Positions 1 to 5,976 of a stretch of 5,976 nt of DNA are shown here, one piece after another. This stretch comes from Actinomycetota bacterium (GTDB lineage Bacteria; Actinomycetota; Humimicrobiia; Humimicrobiales; Humimicrobiaceae). The DNA is taken from positions 1 to 5,976 of the forward strand of contig PWSB01000038.1 in NCBI GenBank assembly GCA_003563375.1, written 5' to 3'. The notes under the pieces are model-generated. The model did not search any database. It worked only from the letters and a program-made list of their open reading frames with translations, and was not told the DNA's origin. Made by a program: the position numbers and the translations under genes. Position 1 is the first letter of the stretch. Every line of letters begins with the position of its first letter.

Positions 1-645
1 AAAGGACCCGGATATGTGTCCAGGGGAGGCTTGAAACTGGAATCTGCGTTCGATGATCTAAACTTAACTGCAAAAGGAGTATATGCTGTAGACGTAGGCT
101 CCTCTACAGGAGGGTTTACTGATTTTCTCTTAAAAAAAGGGGCAAAAAAAGTTGCTGCCATAGATGTGGGTTATGGACAGCTTTCATGGAGCCTTAGAAA
201 ATCACCGCGGGTAGTGGTTTTCGAAAGGACAAATATAAGGTATTTTGATGCTGCCAGTCTTCCTTTTGATTCTGATATGACGGTAGCAGACCTCTCATTT
301 ATTTCGATTAAAACCGTATTTGAAAAACTTCTGGAGATTACCAAAAAAGGTGGGACCATCCTTTTGCTGTTCAAGCCGCAATTTGAATTAAGGAAGGAAA
401 AGATCCAGGCAAAAGGTGTCATAAAGGATCCTTTTCTGCATATAGAGGCTTTGGATGATTTTTTTTCTTTTTTAAAAAGGTTCGCTGTCAAAATAGAAGG
501 CCTTACTTTTTCTAAGACCAGGGGTGCCAAAGGGAATATAGAATACTGGATCTATTTAACAAAAAACCCAAAAGAAAATAATTTCAAATATGATAAAATG
601 ATTAGGAATATAGTGGAAAGGTCCCATCGGTATTTTAAGAGATAA
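1..645 (+). CDS. tlyA: TlyA-family rRNA (cytidine-2'-O)-methyltransferase, 5' end outside the window
   Basis: SAM-dependent 2'-O-methyltransferase family; characterised members methylate C1920 of 23S rRNA and, in some species, C1409 of 16S rRNA, affecting capreomycin sensitivity. The frame is open from base 1 and reads KGPGY-VSRGGLKL, the family's conserved linker between the N-terminal S4 RNA-binding domain and the Rossmann domain. The GTG at 16 is therefore an internal Val codon, not the start. Counting from the first visible codon (214 residues): SAM-binding DVGSSTGG at 31-38, GYGQL at 57-61, ADLSFIS at 96-102, FKPQFE at 124-129, NIEYW at 179-183. K12, D97, K125 and E181 have the same spacing (85, 28, 56) as the K-D-K-E catalytic tetrad I recall for M. 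tuberculosis TlyA (K69, D154, K182, E238). By that alignment about 57 residues, the S4 domain, lie off the left edge. The gene ends in TAA two bases before nadK. Whether it is the 23S-only or dual-specificity type cannot be judged without the N-terminus. Confidence 0.93.
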   Translation, partial: KGPGYVSRGGLKLESAFDDLNLTAKGVYAVDVGSSTGGFTDFLLKKGAKKVAAIDVGYGQLSWSLRKSPRVVVFERTNIRYFDAASLPFDSDMTVADLSFISIKTVFEKLLEITKKGGTILLLFKPQFELRKEKIQAKGVIKDPFLHIEALDDFFSFLKRFAVKIEGLTFSKTRGAKGNIEYWIYLTKNPKENNFKYDKMIRNIVERSHRYFKR

Positions 646-647
646 AA

Positions 648-1517
648 ATGAGAAAAATAGGAATTATATCAAATAATCAGAAACAAAAAGCCATAGGCAT
701 AGCAAAAAACATTTATGACTATCTAAAAGATAAAGACTGTCAGGTATTTTTATTGAGCAAGGATATCCTGGCAGAAAAATATAACCTAAAATCGCTTGCA
801 AAAAATGATTTCAGCGCAGAAATAGACTACATAATAGCTGTGGGGGGTGATGGCACCTTCCTGAGAGCTTCTAGGTATGCTTTTGCAAGGGAGATACCCA
901 TAATGGGAGTAAATCTTGGAAATCTTGGCTTCCTCGCCGAGATCGAGGTAAGCCATCTCTATGAAGCCCTCGGGTATCTGCTGGAAGATGAATTCATTAT
1001 CCAGGAAAGGATGCTCATAGAGGGGGAGCTTATAAGGGATGGCAAAAAGCTTGACCCTGAAAATGCCCCCTATATAGCTTTAAATGAGTTTGTGCTTACC
1101 AGGTCTCTAATGGAAAAGATAATCAGGGTAGATATAAGGGTCAATGATTTTTCCATAACAGATTTTGCGGCAGACGGAATCATAATCTCCACCCCCACAG
1201 GGTCCACAGCTTATTCTTTATCTGCTGGGGGGCCTGTTATAGACCCTAGAAATGAAGTGCTGCTCATAACTCCTATATGCCCCCATACTTTATTTGACCG
1301 CAGCTTTATACTGAATCCTAAAAACCATATAGAGATAAGGATAGAAGCTAAGGATATCCATAACACATTGAACATAGACGGGGTCAAAAGCTTGATCCAT
1401 ATACTGGACGGGGATATATTCAGGGTCCGAAAGTCAAAACTTAAATTAAAACTAATAACTTTTGATGATGACATCTTTTTTAAGATTTTCAAAAGAAAGT
1501 TGATGGATAGGGGATAG
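648..1517 (+). CDS. nadK: NAD kinase
   Basis: Phosphorylates NAD to NADP in the cytoplasm, using ATP and in some members polyphosphate; it is the source of NADP for the cell. The 289 residues match the usual family length. Diagnostic motifs in order: GGDGTFLRASR at 66-76 with the conserved Asp68, NLGNLGFLAEI at 89-99, LNEFVL with the NE pair at 146-147, TPTGSTAYSLSAGGP at 182-196, ITPICPHTL at 207-215, and an IDG at 243-245 where the family carries DG(Q). The ATG at 648 gives the normal N-terminus (MRKIGII, the first beta strand). It sits two bases after the tlyA stop; the best upstream SD-like string is a weak AAGAGA about 5 bases before it, so translation probably depends on coupling to tlyA. 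A tlyA-nadK pair is common in Gram-positive bacteria. All key residues are present and nothing suggests loss of function. Preference for ATP or polyphosphate cannot be read from the sequence. Confidence 0.97.
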   Translation: MRKIGIISNNQKQKAIGIAKNIYDYLKDKDCQVFLLSKDILAEKYNLKSLAKNDFSAEIDYIIAVGGDGTFLRASRYAFAREIPIMGVNLGNLGFLAEIEVSHLYEALGYLLEDEFIIQERMLIEGELIRDGKKLDPENAPYIALNEFVLTRSLMEKIIRVDIRVNDFSITDFAADGIIISTPTGSTAYSLSAGGPVIDPRNEVLLITPICPHTLFDRSFILNPKNHIEIRIEAKDIHNTLNIDGVKSLIHILDGDIFRVRKSKLKLKLITFDDDIFFKIFKRKLMDRG

Positions 1518-1527
1518 ATTAACCTAT
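1507..1527 (+). promoter_or_regulatory. recN ribosome-binding region with long spacer and small inverted repeat
   Basis: The only SD-like string before the recN ATG is AGGGG at 1509-1513, which leaves 14 bases to the start codon, longer than the usual 5-9. ATAGG at 1507-1511 and CCTAT at 1523-1527 are exact reverse complements (5-bp stem, 11-base loop), so the SD and the bases just before the ATG could pair. The ATG at 1528 is still the best start: the frame upstream has only TTA, TAT and similar codons back to a TGA at 1501, and MLNEIQVKNFAI is the standard RecN N-terminus. The stem is short and AU-rich, so a regulatory role is speculative. Confidence 0.35.
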
Positions 1528-3282
1528 ATGCTAAATGAAATACAGGTAAAGAATTTTGCCATAATAGACGATGCCCGGTTAAACTTTTCAAAAGGTTTAA
1601 ACATCCTTACCGGAGAAACGGGGGCTGGAAAGACCCTTGTAATAGAAGCCATAAACCTTCTTATGGGCAACCGGGCTGATAACAGCCTGATAAGGGATGG
1701 GGAAACAAAACTGCTCGTGCAGGGATATTTTGATTTAAGTAAAAACCAATTGGCTAAAAAATTTTTAATGGACACCGGCCTTTGCGGGGAGGATGAAAGC
1801 TTTGAGGAAATAGTCCTTGCCAGAGAAGTAAACCGCCAAGGAAAAAACCGTGCCTATATAAATGGTATTTTTGTGCAGGTCTCAACCCTTAAGGAGCTGG
1901 GGAAGCTTTGCATAGATATACATGGTCAGCATGACCACCAGTATCTTTTGGAATCCAAAAACCATCTAAAGATAATCGATAAGTTTTCAAAGAAGCATAT
2001 CCTGGAGGCAAAAAAGGCTTACAGGGCGGCACTTGGCAAATATCTTGACTTAAAAGACAGGCTGGAAAGGCTTGCCTCCCAACAGCAAGAAAAGGAAAAA
2101 AAATTAAGAGACCTTAAATTCAAGGCTGAAGAGATCGAGGCTTTAAACATAAAAGAAGATGAAGACCTAAAACTTGAAAATGAAAAAAGGATACTTAAAA
2201 ATCATGAGAAGATATTCGAACTATGTACCGACTCTATAAATAAACTGAAAGGTGACCAGGGGTCCCAGGGCTCTCTTGTAGACAGCATGGGAGAGATCAA
2301 ACAAAATATTTCCCAGCTTGCCCGCATCGACAATGGTTTTGAGCCCTATGTAGAGGATATTTCTTCTATTTCAGGGGTTCTGGATGATCTTAGCCACTAC
2401 CTTAACAGCTATATCTCTGACTTTGATTATAGCCCGCAGAAACTTGATCAGATACAGGAAAGGCTTTACAGATTGGACCAGGTTAAGAAAAAATATGGGA
2501 TGGAGCTGCCTTCCCTTAAAGGATACGCTTCCAGATTAAGGGATGAGATAGATGAGGTTACAGATATCGACTCCCGGGTGGACAGGCTAAAAAAGAGCCT
2601 TGGTAAAATTGAAGATATGGTAAGGGACAGAGCTTTAAAGCTCAGTGGCTTAAGGAAAGAGGTATCTTCAAACATTGGGAAGGCTGTAGTGGCAGAACTC
2701 AAGGACTTGAGTTTTAGGGACTGCGTCTTTAAAATAGACCAGGATTATGATTTTTCTGAAGAAGGAATATATATCGGTAAGAAAAAGGTAAGGCTGACCG
2801 AAGAGGGAATAGACCGTATTGAATTTTTGGTTTCATTAAATAAAGGGCAAAATCCCCGCCAATTGAAAAAAATAGCATCAGGGGGAGAGGTATCAAGGAT
2901 AATGCTTGCTTTAAAGTCCATCATAGGCTCCCTTGATTTTATCTCCACTATGGTCTTTGATGAGATTGATTCTGGGATAGGGGGCGCCACTTCACTAAAA
3001 GTAGGGCAAAAATTGTTCAAGATCTCCAACTGCTATCAGGTGATCTGCATTACCCACCTTGCCCAGATAGCAAGCTTTGCAGACTCACACTATTTCATTG
3101 AAAAATATATTCAGGATGGGAAAACTAAGATAAAGGTTGCTGCACTTGATGATAGGCAGAAAATAAAGGAACTTTCCAGGATGTTGAGCGGGATGGAGGA
3201 CAGCAGCATATCTTTTAAGCATGCTGAAGAACTTTTAAGCAAATGCGAGGAAGCTAAAAAAGAAACAGTGGAAAGGATATAG
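1528..3282 (+). CDS. recN: DNA repair protein RecN (SMC-like ATPase)
   Basis: SMC-family ATPase that acts early in recombinational repair of double-strand breaks, gathering DNA ends in the cytoplasm. The 584 residues are slightly above the typical 550-575. The N-terminal ATPase half has Walker A GETGAGKT at 29-36 and the RecN-specific HGQHDHQYLL at 132-141. Residues of about 150-400 are Lys/Glu/Leu-rich helices forming the coiled-coil arms, with the family motif ERLYRLDQVKKKYG at 311-324 on the returning arm. The C-terminal half holds the ABC signature SGGEVSRIMLALK at 451-463, Walker B TMVFDEIDSGIGG at 474-486 (Asp478, Glu479) and the switch His510 in CITHLAQIA. All ATPase elements are intact. 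It lies 10 bases after nadK and its TAG is directly followed by the pyrG ATG. Many Firmicutes have argR just upstream of recN; it is absent here. No LexA-box-like promoter was noticed, so any damage induction would have to come from upstream of the window. Confidence 0.97.
   Translation: MLNEIQVKNFAIIDDARLNFSKGLNILTGETGAGKTLVIEAINLLMGNRADNSLIRDGETKLLVQGYFDLSKNQLAKKFLMDTGLCGEDESFEEIVLAREVNRQGKNRAYINGIFVQVSTLKELGKLCIDIHGQHDHQYLLESKNHLKIIDKFSKKHILEAKKAYRAALGKYLDLKDRLERLASQQQEKEKKLRDLKFKAEEIEALNIKEDEDLKLENEKRILKNHEKIFELCTDSINKLKGDQGSQGSLVDSMGEIKQNISQLARIDNGFEPYVEDISSISGVLDDLSHYLNSYISDFDYSPQKLDQIQERLYRLDQVKKKYGMELPSLKGYASRLRDEIDEVTDIDSRVDRLKKSLGKIEDMVRDRALKLSGLRKEVSSNIGKAVVAELKDLSFRDCVFKIDQDYDFSEEGIYIGKKKVRLTEEGIDRIEFLVSLNKGQNPRQLKKIASGGEVSRIMLALKSIIGSLDFISTMVFDEIDSGIGGATSLKVGQKLFKISNCYQVICITHLAQIASFADSHYFIEKYIQDGKTKIKVAALDDRQKIKELSRMLSGMEDSSISFKHAEELLSKCEEAKKETVERI
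3270..3282 (+). promoter_or_regulatory. pyrG ribosome-binding site inside the 3' end of recN
   Basis: GGAAAGGA at 3270-3277 lies within the last recN codons, about 5-6 bases before the pyrG ATG at 3283. Stop and start abut (TAG then ATG), so a ribosome finishing recN is placed directly on the pyrG start. This fixes the pyrG start and leaves no room for a promoter-proximal leader. Confidence 0.6.
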
Positions 3283-4914
3283 ATGGAAACCAGGTTTATT
3301 TTTGTTACAGGAGGTGTGCTTTCTTCACTAGGCAAGGGCATCTGTGCGGCTTCATTGGGCAGGCTTCTAAAATCGAGGGGATATACCATAACCATACAAA
3401 AATTCGATCCTTATATAAACATAGACCCCGGGACCATGAACCCCTTTCAGCATGGTGAGGTATTTGTCACCGAAGACGGCGGAGAGACTGACCTGGATCT
3501 GGGGCATTATGAAAGGTTCATAGACGAAGAACTTTCAAAGTACAATAATTTTACCTCAGGAAAGATATACAAATCGGTTATAGATAATGAAAGAGAGGGC
3601 AAATACTTAGGTTCTACGGTCCAGGTGATACCCCATATAACTGACCAGATAAAGGAAAGCATAACCTTGGCACTCAAAAATAAAAAAGTGGATATACTTA
3701 TAACCGAGATAGGCGGCACGGTAGGGGATATAGAAAGCCTGCCTTTCCTTGAAGCTATAAGGCAGTTTAAAAAAGACGCAGGCAGGGAAAAAGTCCTCTA
3801 CATACATGTCACCTATGTCCCATATCTGAAGACCACAGAAGAACTTAAGACCAAGCCCACCCAGCACAGTGTCAAGGAGCTGAGAAGCATAGGTATCCAG
3901 CCGGATATCATAATATGCAGAAGCGAGGTCCCCCTGGATGACAGCCTGAAAGCAAAAATAAGCCTTTTCTGCGATATTGAAAAAGAAGCCACCATAAATG
4001 CTCAAGATGTAAGCCATATTTACGAGGTGCCGCTGAAATTGAGGTCAGAAAAACTGGATAGTATAGTAATGGATAAGCTAAAATTAGAAAAAAGAGCTTC
4101 TGACCTGCGCACCTGGGAAGAAATGGTGGAACATATACATTCCCTTAAAGGAGAGGTAAAAATAGGGATTGTGGGCAAATATACAAGCCTCAAGGATGCG
4201 TATTTAAGCATAGTGGAAGCCCTGAACCACGGGGGATATTATTTCAAGAAGAATATAGAATTGGTATGGCTGGATTCTGAATACCTGGATGCCGGAGTGG
4301 AAGAAAAACTTATTGAATTGGATGGCATACTGGTTCCTGGTGGGTTTGGTGTTAGGGGTATAGAAGGAAAGATCGGTGCAATAAGATTTGCCAGGGAGAA
4401 AAATATACCTTTTTTTGGTATATGCCTGGGACTGCAGTGTGCTGTAGTAGAATTTGCCAGGAATGTCTTGCTCCTCCCGGATGCAGACAGTTCTGAATTC
4501 AACCCTAAGACCAAAAACCCAGTGATAGGCCTGATGCAGGAACAAAAAGGATTGAGCCCCAAAGGGGGGACCATGAGGCTGGGCAGATACCCCTGCAGCC
4601 TTGAAAAGGGGACCCTTGCCTGCAAGGCTTACAATAAAGGATTGGTATATGAAAGACACAGGCACCGTTATGAGATAAACAACATTTACAGGGACCGTTT
4701 GGCAAAGGCAGGCATGAAGGTAAGCGGCATATACCCCAAAAAGGATTTGGCTGAGATAGTAGAGATAGAGGGCCATCCCTGGTTTCTGGCTGTACAGTTT
4801 CATCCAGAGTTTAAGTCTAGGCCGGACAGGCCTCATCCCTTATTCAAGGATTTCATATCCGCTGCTGTTAAGAGGTCAAAAAGAAGGGAGGCAGATGAGA
4901 AACAGGAGGATTAG
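3283..4914 (+). CDS. pyrG: CTP synthase (glutamine-hydrolysing)
   Basis: Makes CTP from UTP, ATP and glutamine-derived ammonia, the last step of de novo pyrimidine nucleotide synthesis; cytoplasmic tetramer. The 543 residues are of normal length. The N-terminal amidoligase domain (about 1-267) starts with FIFVTGGVLSSLGKG and has the P-loop Lys18, DGGETDLDLGHYERF at 65-79 with metal-binding Asp72, and TEIGGTVGDIES at 141-152 with metal-binding Glu142. KTKPTQHSVKELRSIGI at 189-205 is the conserved segment associated with UTP/CTP binding. The class-I glutamine amidotransferase domain (about 292-530) has the oxyanion loop GGFGVRG at 353-359, nucleophile Cys381 in GICLGLQ, RHRHRYE at 458-464, and His507 and Glu509 in QFHPEF, completing the Cys-His-Glu triad. 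The tail after 530 is short and charged (RSKRREADEKQED) and overlaps the next gene. Both active sites look complete. pyrG directly behind recN, with no leader, departs from Firmicutes in which pyrG has its own attenuated transcript. Confidence 0.98.
   Translation: METRFIFVTGGVLSSLGKGICAASLGRLLKSRGYTITIQKFDPYINIDPGTMNPFQHGEVFVTEDGGETDLDLGHYERFIDEELSKYNNFTSGKIYKSVIDNEREGKYLGSTVQVIPHITDQIKESITLALKNKKVDILITEIGGTVGDIESLPFLEAIRQFKKDAGREKVLYIHVTYVPYLKTTEELKTKPTQHSVKELRSIGIQPDIIICRSEVPLDDSLKAKISLFCDIEKEATINAQDVSHIYEVPLKLRSEKLDSIVMDKLKLEKRASDLRTWEEMVEHIHSLKGEVKIGIVGKYTSLKDAYLSIVEALNHGGYYFKKNIELVWLDSEYLDAGVEEKLIELDGILVPGGFGVRGIEGKIGAIRFAREKNIPFFGICLGLQCAVVEFARNVLLLPDADSSEFNPKTKNPVIGLMQEQKGLSPKGGTMRLGRYPCSLEKGTLACKAYNKGLVYERHRHRYEINNIYRDRLAKAGMKVSGIYPKKDLAEIVEIEGHPWFLAVQFHPEFKSRPDRPHPLFKDFISAAVKRSKRREADEKQED
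4884..4909 (+). promoter_or_regulatory. Two SD-like sequences flanking the start of the DUF1461 gene
   Basis: GGGAGG at 4886-4891 (within AAGGGAGG, 4884-4891) lies only 3 bases before the ATG at 4895, a tight spacing. A second perfect AGGAGG at 4904-4909 lies just inside the gene as two AGG Arg codons and 2 bases before the pyrG stop at 4912. The ATG is preferred because no other ATG, GTG or TTG is suitably placed after the second site, and it gives a basic N-terminus (MRNRRIR) ahead of the first membrane helix. Confidence 0.5.
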
Positions 4915-5563
4915 GGCAACTGTCATTGCCTTTAATATAATCTTTGTAGCAGTTATAATTATCTTTGCCCCGCTATCGGTATACTTATTCAGTTTACCCA
5001 ACTACTTCTCCCTTTACGAAGAGCATAATGTCACCGAAGAATTAGAAAGAGATGAACTGCTGAAGATAACCGGCAACCTGATCAATTTTTTCAGGAATAC
5101 AGAGCCCATACAAAGATTTGAGCCCTCGGGAGATGTTCCTGCTTTTACTGATGACCAGATAAGCCACCTCGAAGATGTCAGGGTCCTGACCAACAGGCTC
5201 CTAATCATATTCTATTCATCCTTGGTCCTGTTTATATTATCCTCCCTGCTCCTGATTTCAGGCAGGGCTGATTTCTTCAGGTCTATGGGCATAATCTTTG
5301 TGGGTGCTGCCTCGACGGTTGCCGCCGTCTTGCTTATGCTCTACCTGGGAAGCCAGAATTTTTGGATTTTTTTTGAACAGTTCCACCTTATATTCTTTCC
5401 ACAGGGAAATTACACCTTTCCTGCGGATTCTTTGCTCATAACCCTTTTCCCCATAGGATTTTTCTATCAGTTTTTCCTGCGTCTGGTAACCGCTTCGGGA
5501 ATAATACTGGTCATAGTCCTGGGGTTAGGGATATTGTTTTTAAATATTAAAAGGCTTAAATAA
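4895..5563 (+). CDS. DUF1461/TIGR01906 integral membrane protein, candidate lipoprotein intramolecular transacylase (Lit-like)
   Basis: Four predicted membrane helices in 222 residues: about 8-33, 100-122, 131-153 and 194-217. Positive charges at MRNRRIR, SGRADFFRS and NIKRLK all fall on the cytoplasmic side in an N-in, C-in topology, leaving outer segments 34-99 and 154-193. Family marks are FTDDQISHLEDVRVL at 84-98 and FFEQFHLIFFPQGNYTF at 159-175. The family includes Lit of Enterococcus and Bacillus, which moves an acyl chain within diacylated lipoproteins to give the lyso form. From memory, the catalytic pair in B. cereus Lit is His85 and His157; here His91 and His164 sit in both family motifs, on the predicted outer face, 73 apart against 72. 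Length also fits Lit (about 210). Family membership and topology are well supported; the enzymatic role is inference, because many TIGR01906 proteins are untested. It overlaps pyrG by 20 bases and so is probably translated by coupling, with no functional link to CTP synthesis evident. Confidence 0.85.
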   Translation: MRNRRIRATVIAFNIIFVAVIIIFAPLSVYLFSLPNYFSLYEEHNVTEELERDELLKITGNLINFFRNTEPIQRFEPSGDVPAFTDDQISHLEDVRVLTNRLLIIFYSSLVLFILSSLLLISGRADFFRSMGIIFVGAASTVAAVLLMLYLGSQNFWIFFEQFHLIFFPQGNYTFPADSLLITLFPIGFFYQFFLRLVTASGIILVIVLGLGILFLNIKRLK

Positions 5564-5573
5564 AGGAAAATAG
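5563..5573 (+). promoter_or_regulatory. Ribosome-binding site of the M20 peptidase gene
   Basis: AAGGA at 5563-5567 starts at the last base of the preceding TAA stop and lies 6 bases before the ATG at 5574. It supports that ATG as the start of the truncated downstream gene. The context (GGAAAATAG-ATGGAAA) closely resembles the pyrG start (GGATATAG-ATGGAAA). Confidence 0.6.
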
Positions 5574-5976
5574 ATGGAAAAGATAAATAAAGAAAGGGCA
5601 GTAAAGACCTTGTTCGAACTGCTGAAAATAAAGAGCCCTACCAAAAATGAAAGGGAGATAGTGGGTTTTGTCTCCAAAATATTAAAAGGCCTGAATTTAG
5701 AGGTTTATGTGGATGGCTGCGGCAAGGAGTTCGGCAGCAATGCAGGCAATATCATAGCATACTATAAGAATCCCGCGGGCGCCGGCAAGCCTATTTTTTT
5801 AAATGCGCATCTGGATACGGTGAGCTTAAACGGAGAGGTCATCCCCGTACTTTTTGGTGAAAGGATAATAAACAAGAATAAGGATTGTATATTGGGGGGT
5901 GATGATAAAGTTGCTGTAGCTGCCATTATAGAGGCATTGAGGATAATAATAGAAAATAAAATATCTGCCAGCGACC
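5574..5976 (+). CDS. M20-family metallopeptidase, PepT-like, 3' end outside the window
   Basis: Only the first 134 codons are present; the frame stays open to the last base. The start is MEKINKERAVKTLFELLKI, followed by SPTKNEREIV, the usual N-terminal layout of M20 peptidases. LNAHLDTV at 77-84 supplies the first zinc ligand (His79) and the assisting Asp81. GGDDKVAVAAIIEAL at 108-122 supplies Asp110, the expected bridging zinc ligand. The His-to-Asp interval of 29 equals that of carboxypeptidase G2 (His112, Asp141, from memory) and is shorter than in classical tripeptidase PepT, so this fits the shorter PepT-like subfamily (TIGR01883) rather than PepT proper. Such enzymes are cytoplasmic di-zinc aminopeptidases or related amidohydrolases; the exact substrate is not predictable. 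There is no signal peptide. It sits 10 bases after the DUF1461 gene with its own SD. The remaining ligands (Glu pair, Asp, His) and the dimerisation domain would lie beyond the right edge. Confidence 0.88.
   Translation, partial: MEKINKERAVKTLFELLKIKSPTKNEREIVGFVSKILKGLNLEVYVDGCGKEFGSNAGNIIAYYKNPAGAGKPIFLNAHLDTVSLNGEVIPVLFGERIINKNKDCILGGDDKVAVAAIIEALRIIIENKISASD

Noticed and set aside
16..24. GTG at 16 as the start of the TlyA gene.
   Set aside because: The frame is open back to base 1 and the residues KGPGY before it continue the conserved YVSRGG linker. The gene clearly begins outside the window.
459..480. Poly-T tract with an in-frame T TTT TTA slippery heptamer (468-474) followed by AAAAAGG in tlyA, suggesting programmed -1 frameshifting.
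   Set aside because: The full-length frame encodes the complete family fold including the last catalytic Glu. The -1 frame ends after about a dozen codons, and no strong stem-loop is evident downstream. It is best explained by AT-rich codons for Phe, Leu and Lys.
4614..4627. Palindrome CCTTGC-CT-GCAAGG within pyrG as an operator or hairpin.
   Set aside because: The two-base loop is too small for a stable RNA hairpin as written, and it lies inside conserved coding sequence with no promoter nearby.
4819..4833. Perfect inverted repeat AGGCC-N5-GGCCT near the end of pyrG, as a possible terminator.
   Set aside because: It encodes part of the conserved SRPDRPHPLF segment of CTP synthase, has no following T-run, and genes continue without a gap downstream.
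4204..4836. Long minus-strand open frame (210 codons) opposite pyrG.
   Set aside because: It is the shadow of a fully conserved CTP synthase frame, shows no recognisable domain, and is an effect of the codon bias of the plus-strand gene. The same applies to the other minus-strand frames in the window.
1..5976. Search for a defence system, mobile element, CRISPR array, tRNA or riboswitch.
   Set aside because: Every stretch is accounted for by six housekeeping-type genes with gaps of 10 bases or less. No transposase, direct-repeat array, att-like repeat or structured RNA was seen.

Overview
The window is a compact run of six genes, all on the + strand, with no intergenic stretch longer than 10 bases and no visible promoter or terminator. 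It starts inside one gene and ends inside another, so it is an internal piece of a longer operon. In order: the 3' part of a TlyA-family rRNA 2'-O-methyltransferase gene, NAD kinase (nadK), the DNA-repair SMC-like ATPase recN, CTP synthase (pyrG), a four-helix membrane protein of the DUF1461/TIGR01906 family (the family of the lipoprotein transacylase Lit), and the 5' part of an M20-family metallopeptidase of the PepT-like kind. The peptidase runs off the right edge.

Organism: a bacterium, most likely of Gram-positive (monoderm) ancestry. The order tlyA-nadK-recN followed by pyrG resembles the Actinobacteria arrangement (Mycobacterium has tlyA, ppnK, recN, two short genes, pyrG). Many Firmicutes carry argR between tlyA/nadK and recN, and spore formers have spoIVB/spo0A after recN; none of these is present here. 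The DNA is moderately AT-rich, with heavy use of ATA for Ile and AGG/AGA for Arg, unlike classical high-GC actinobacteria. A deep-branching, lower-GC actinobacterial lineage or a non-sporulating Firmicutes relative both fit. This assignment is inference from gene order and is not secure.

Layout: 1-645 tlyA (5' end missing, about 57 codons by comparison with the mycobacterial protein); 648-1517 nadK; 1528-3282 recN; 3283-4914 pyrG, abutting recN with no spacer; 4895-5563 DUF1461/Lit-like, overlapping pyrG by 20 bases; 5574-5976 M20 peptidase, truncated by the window. Junctions this tight imply one transcript and probable translational coupling. No RNA gene, CRISPR array, mobile element or dispersed repeat was seen.

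How the genes relate: they do not form one pathway. They are housekeeping functions (ribosome modification, NADP supply, double-strand-break repair, CTP supply, probably lipoprotein modification, peptide breakdown) of a kind often found in such conserved clusters. I do not see a new biological system. The most rewarding item is the membrane protein: it keeps two histidines at nearly the spacing reported for the catalytic pair of Lit, which makes a concrete, testable function for a gene normally labelled as of unknown function.
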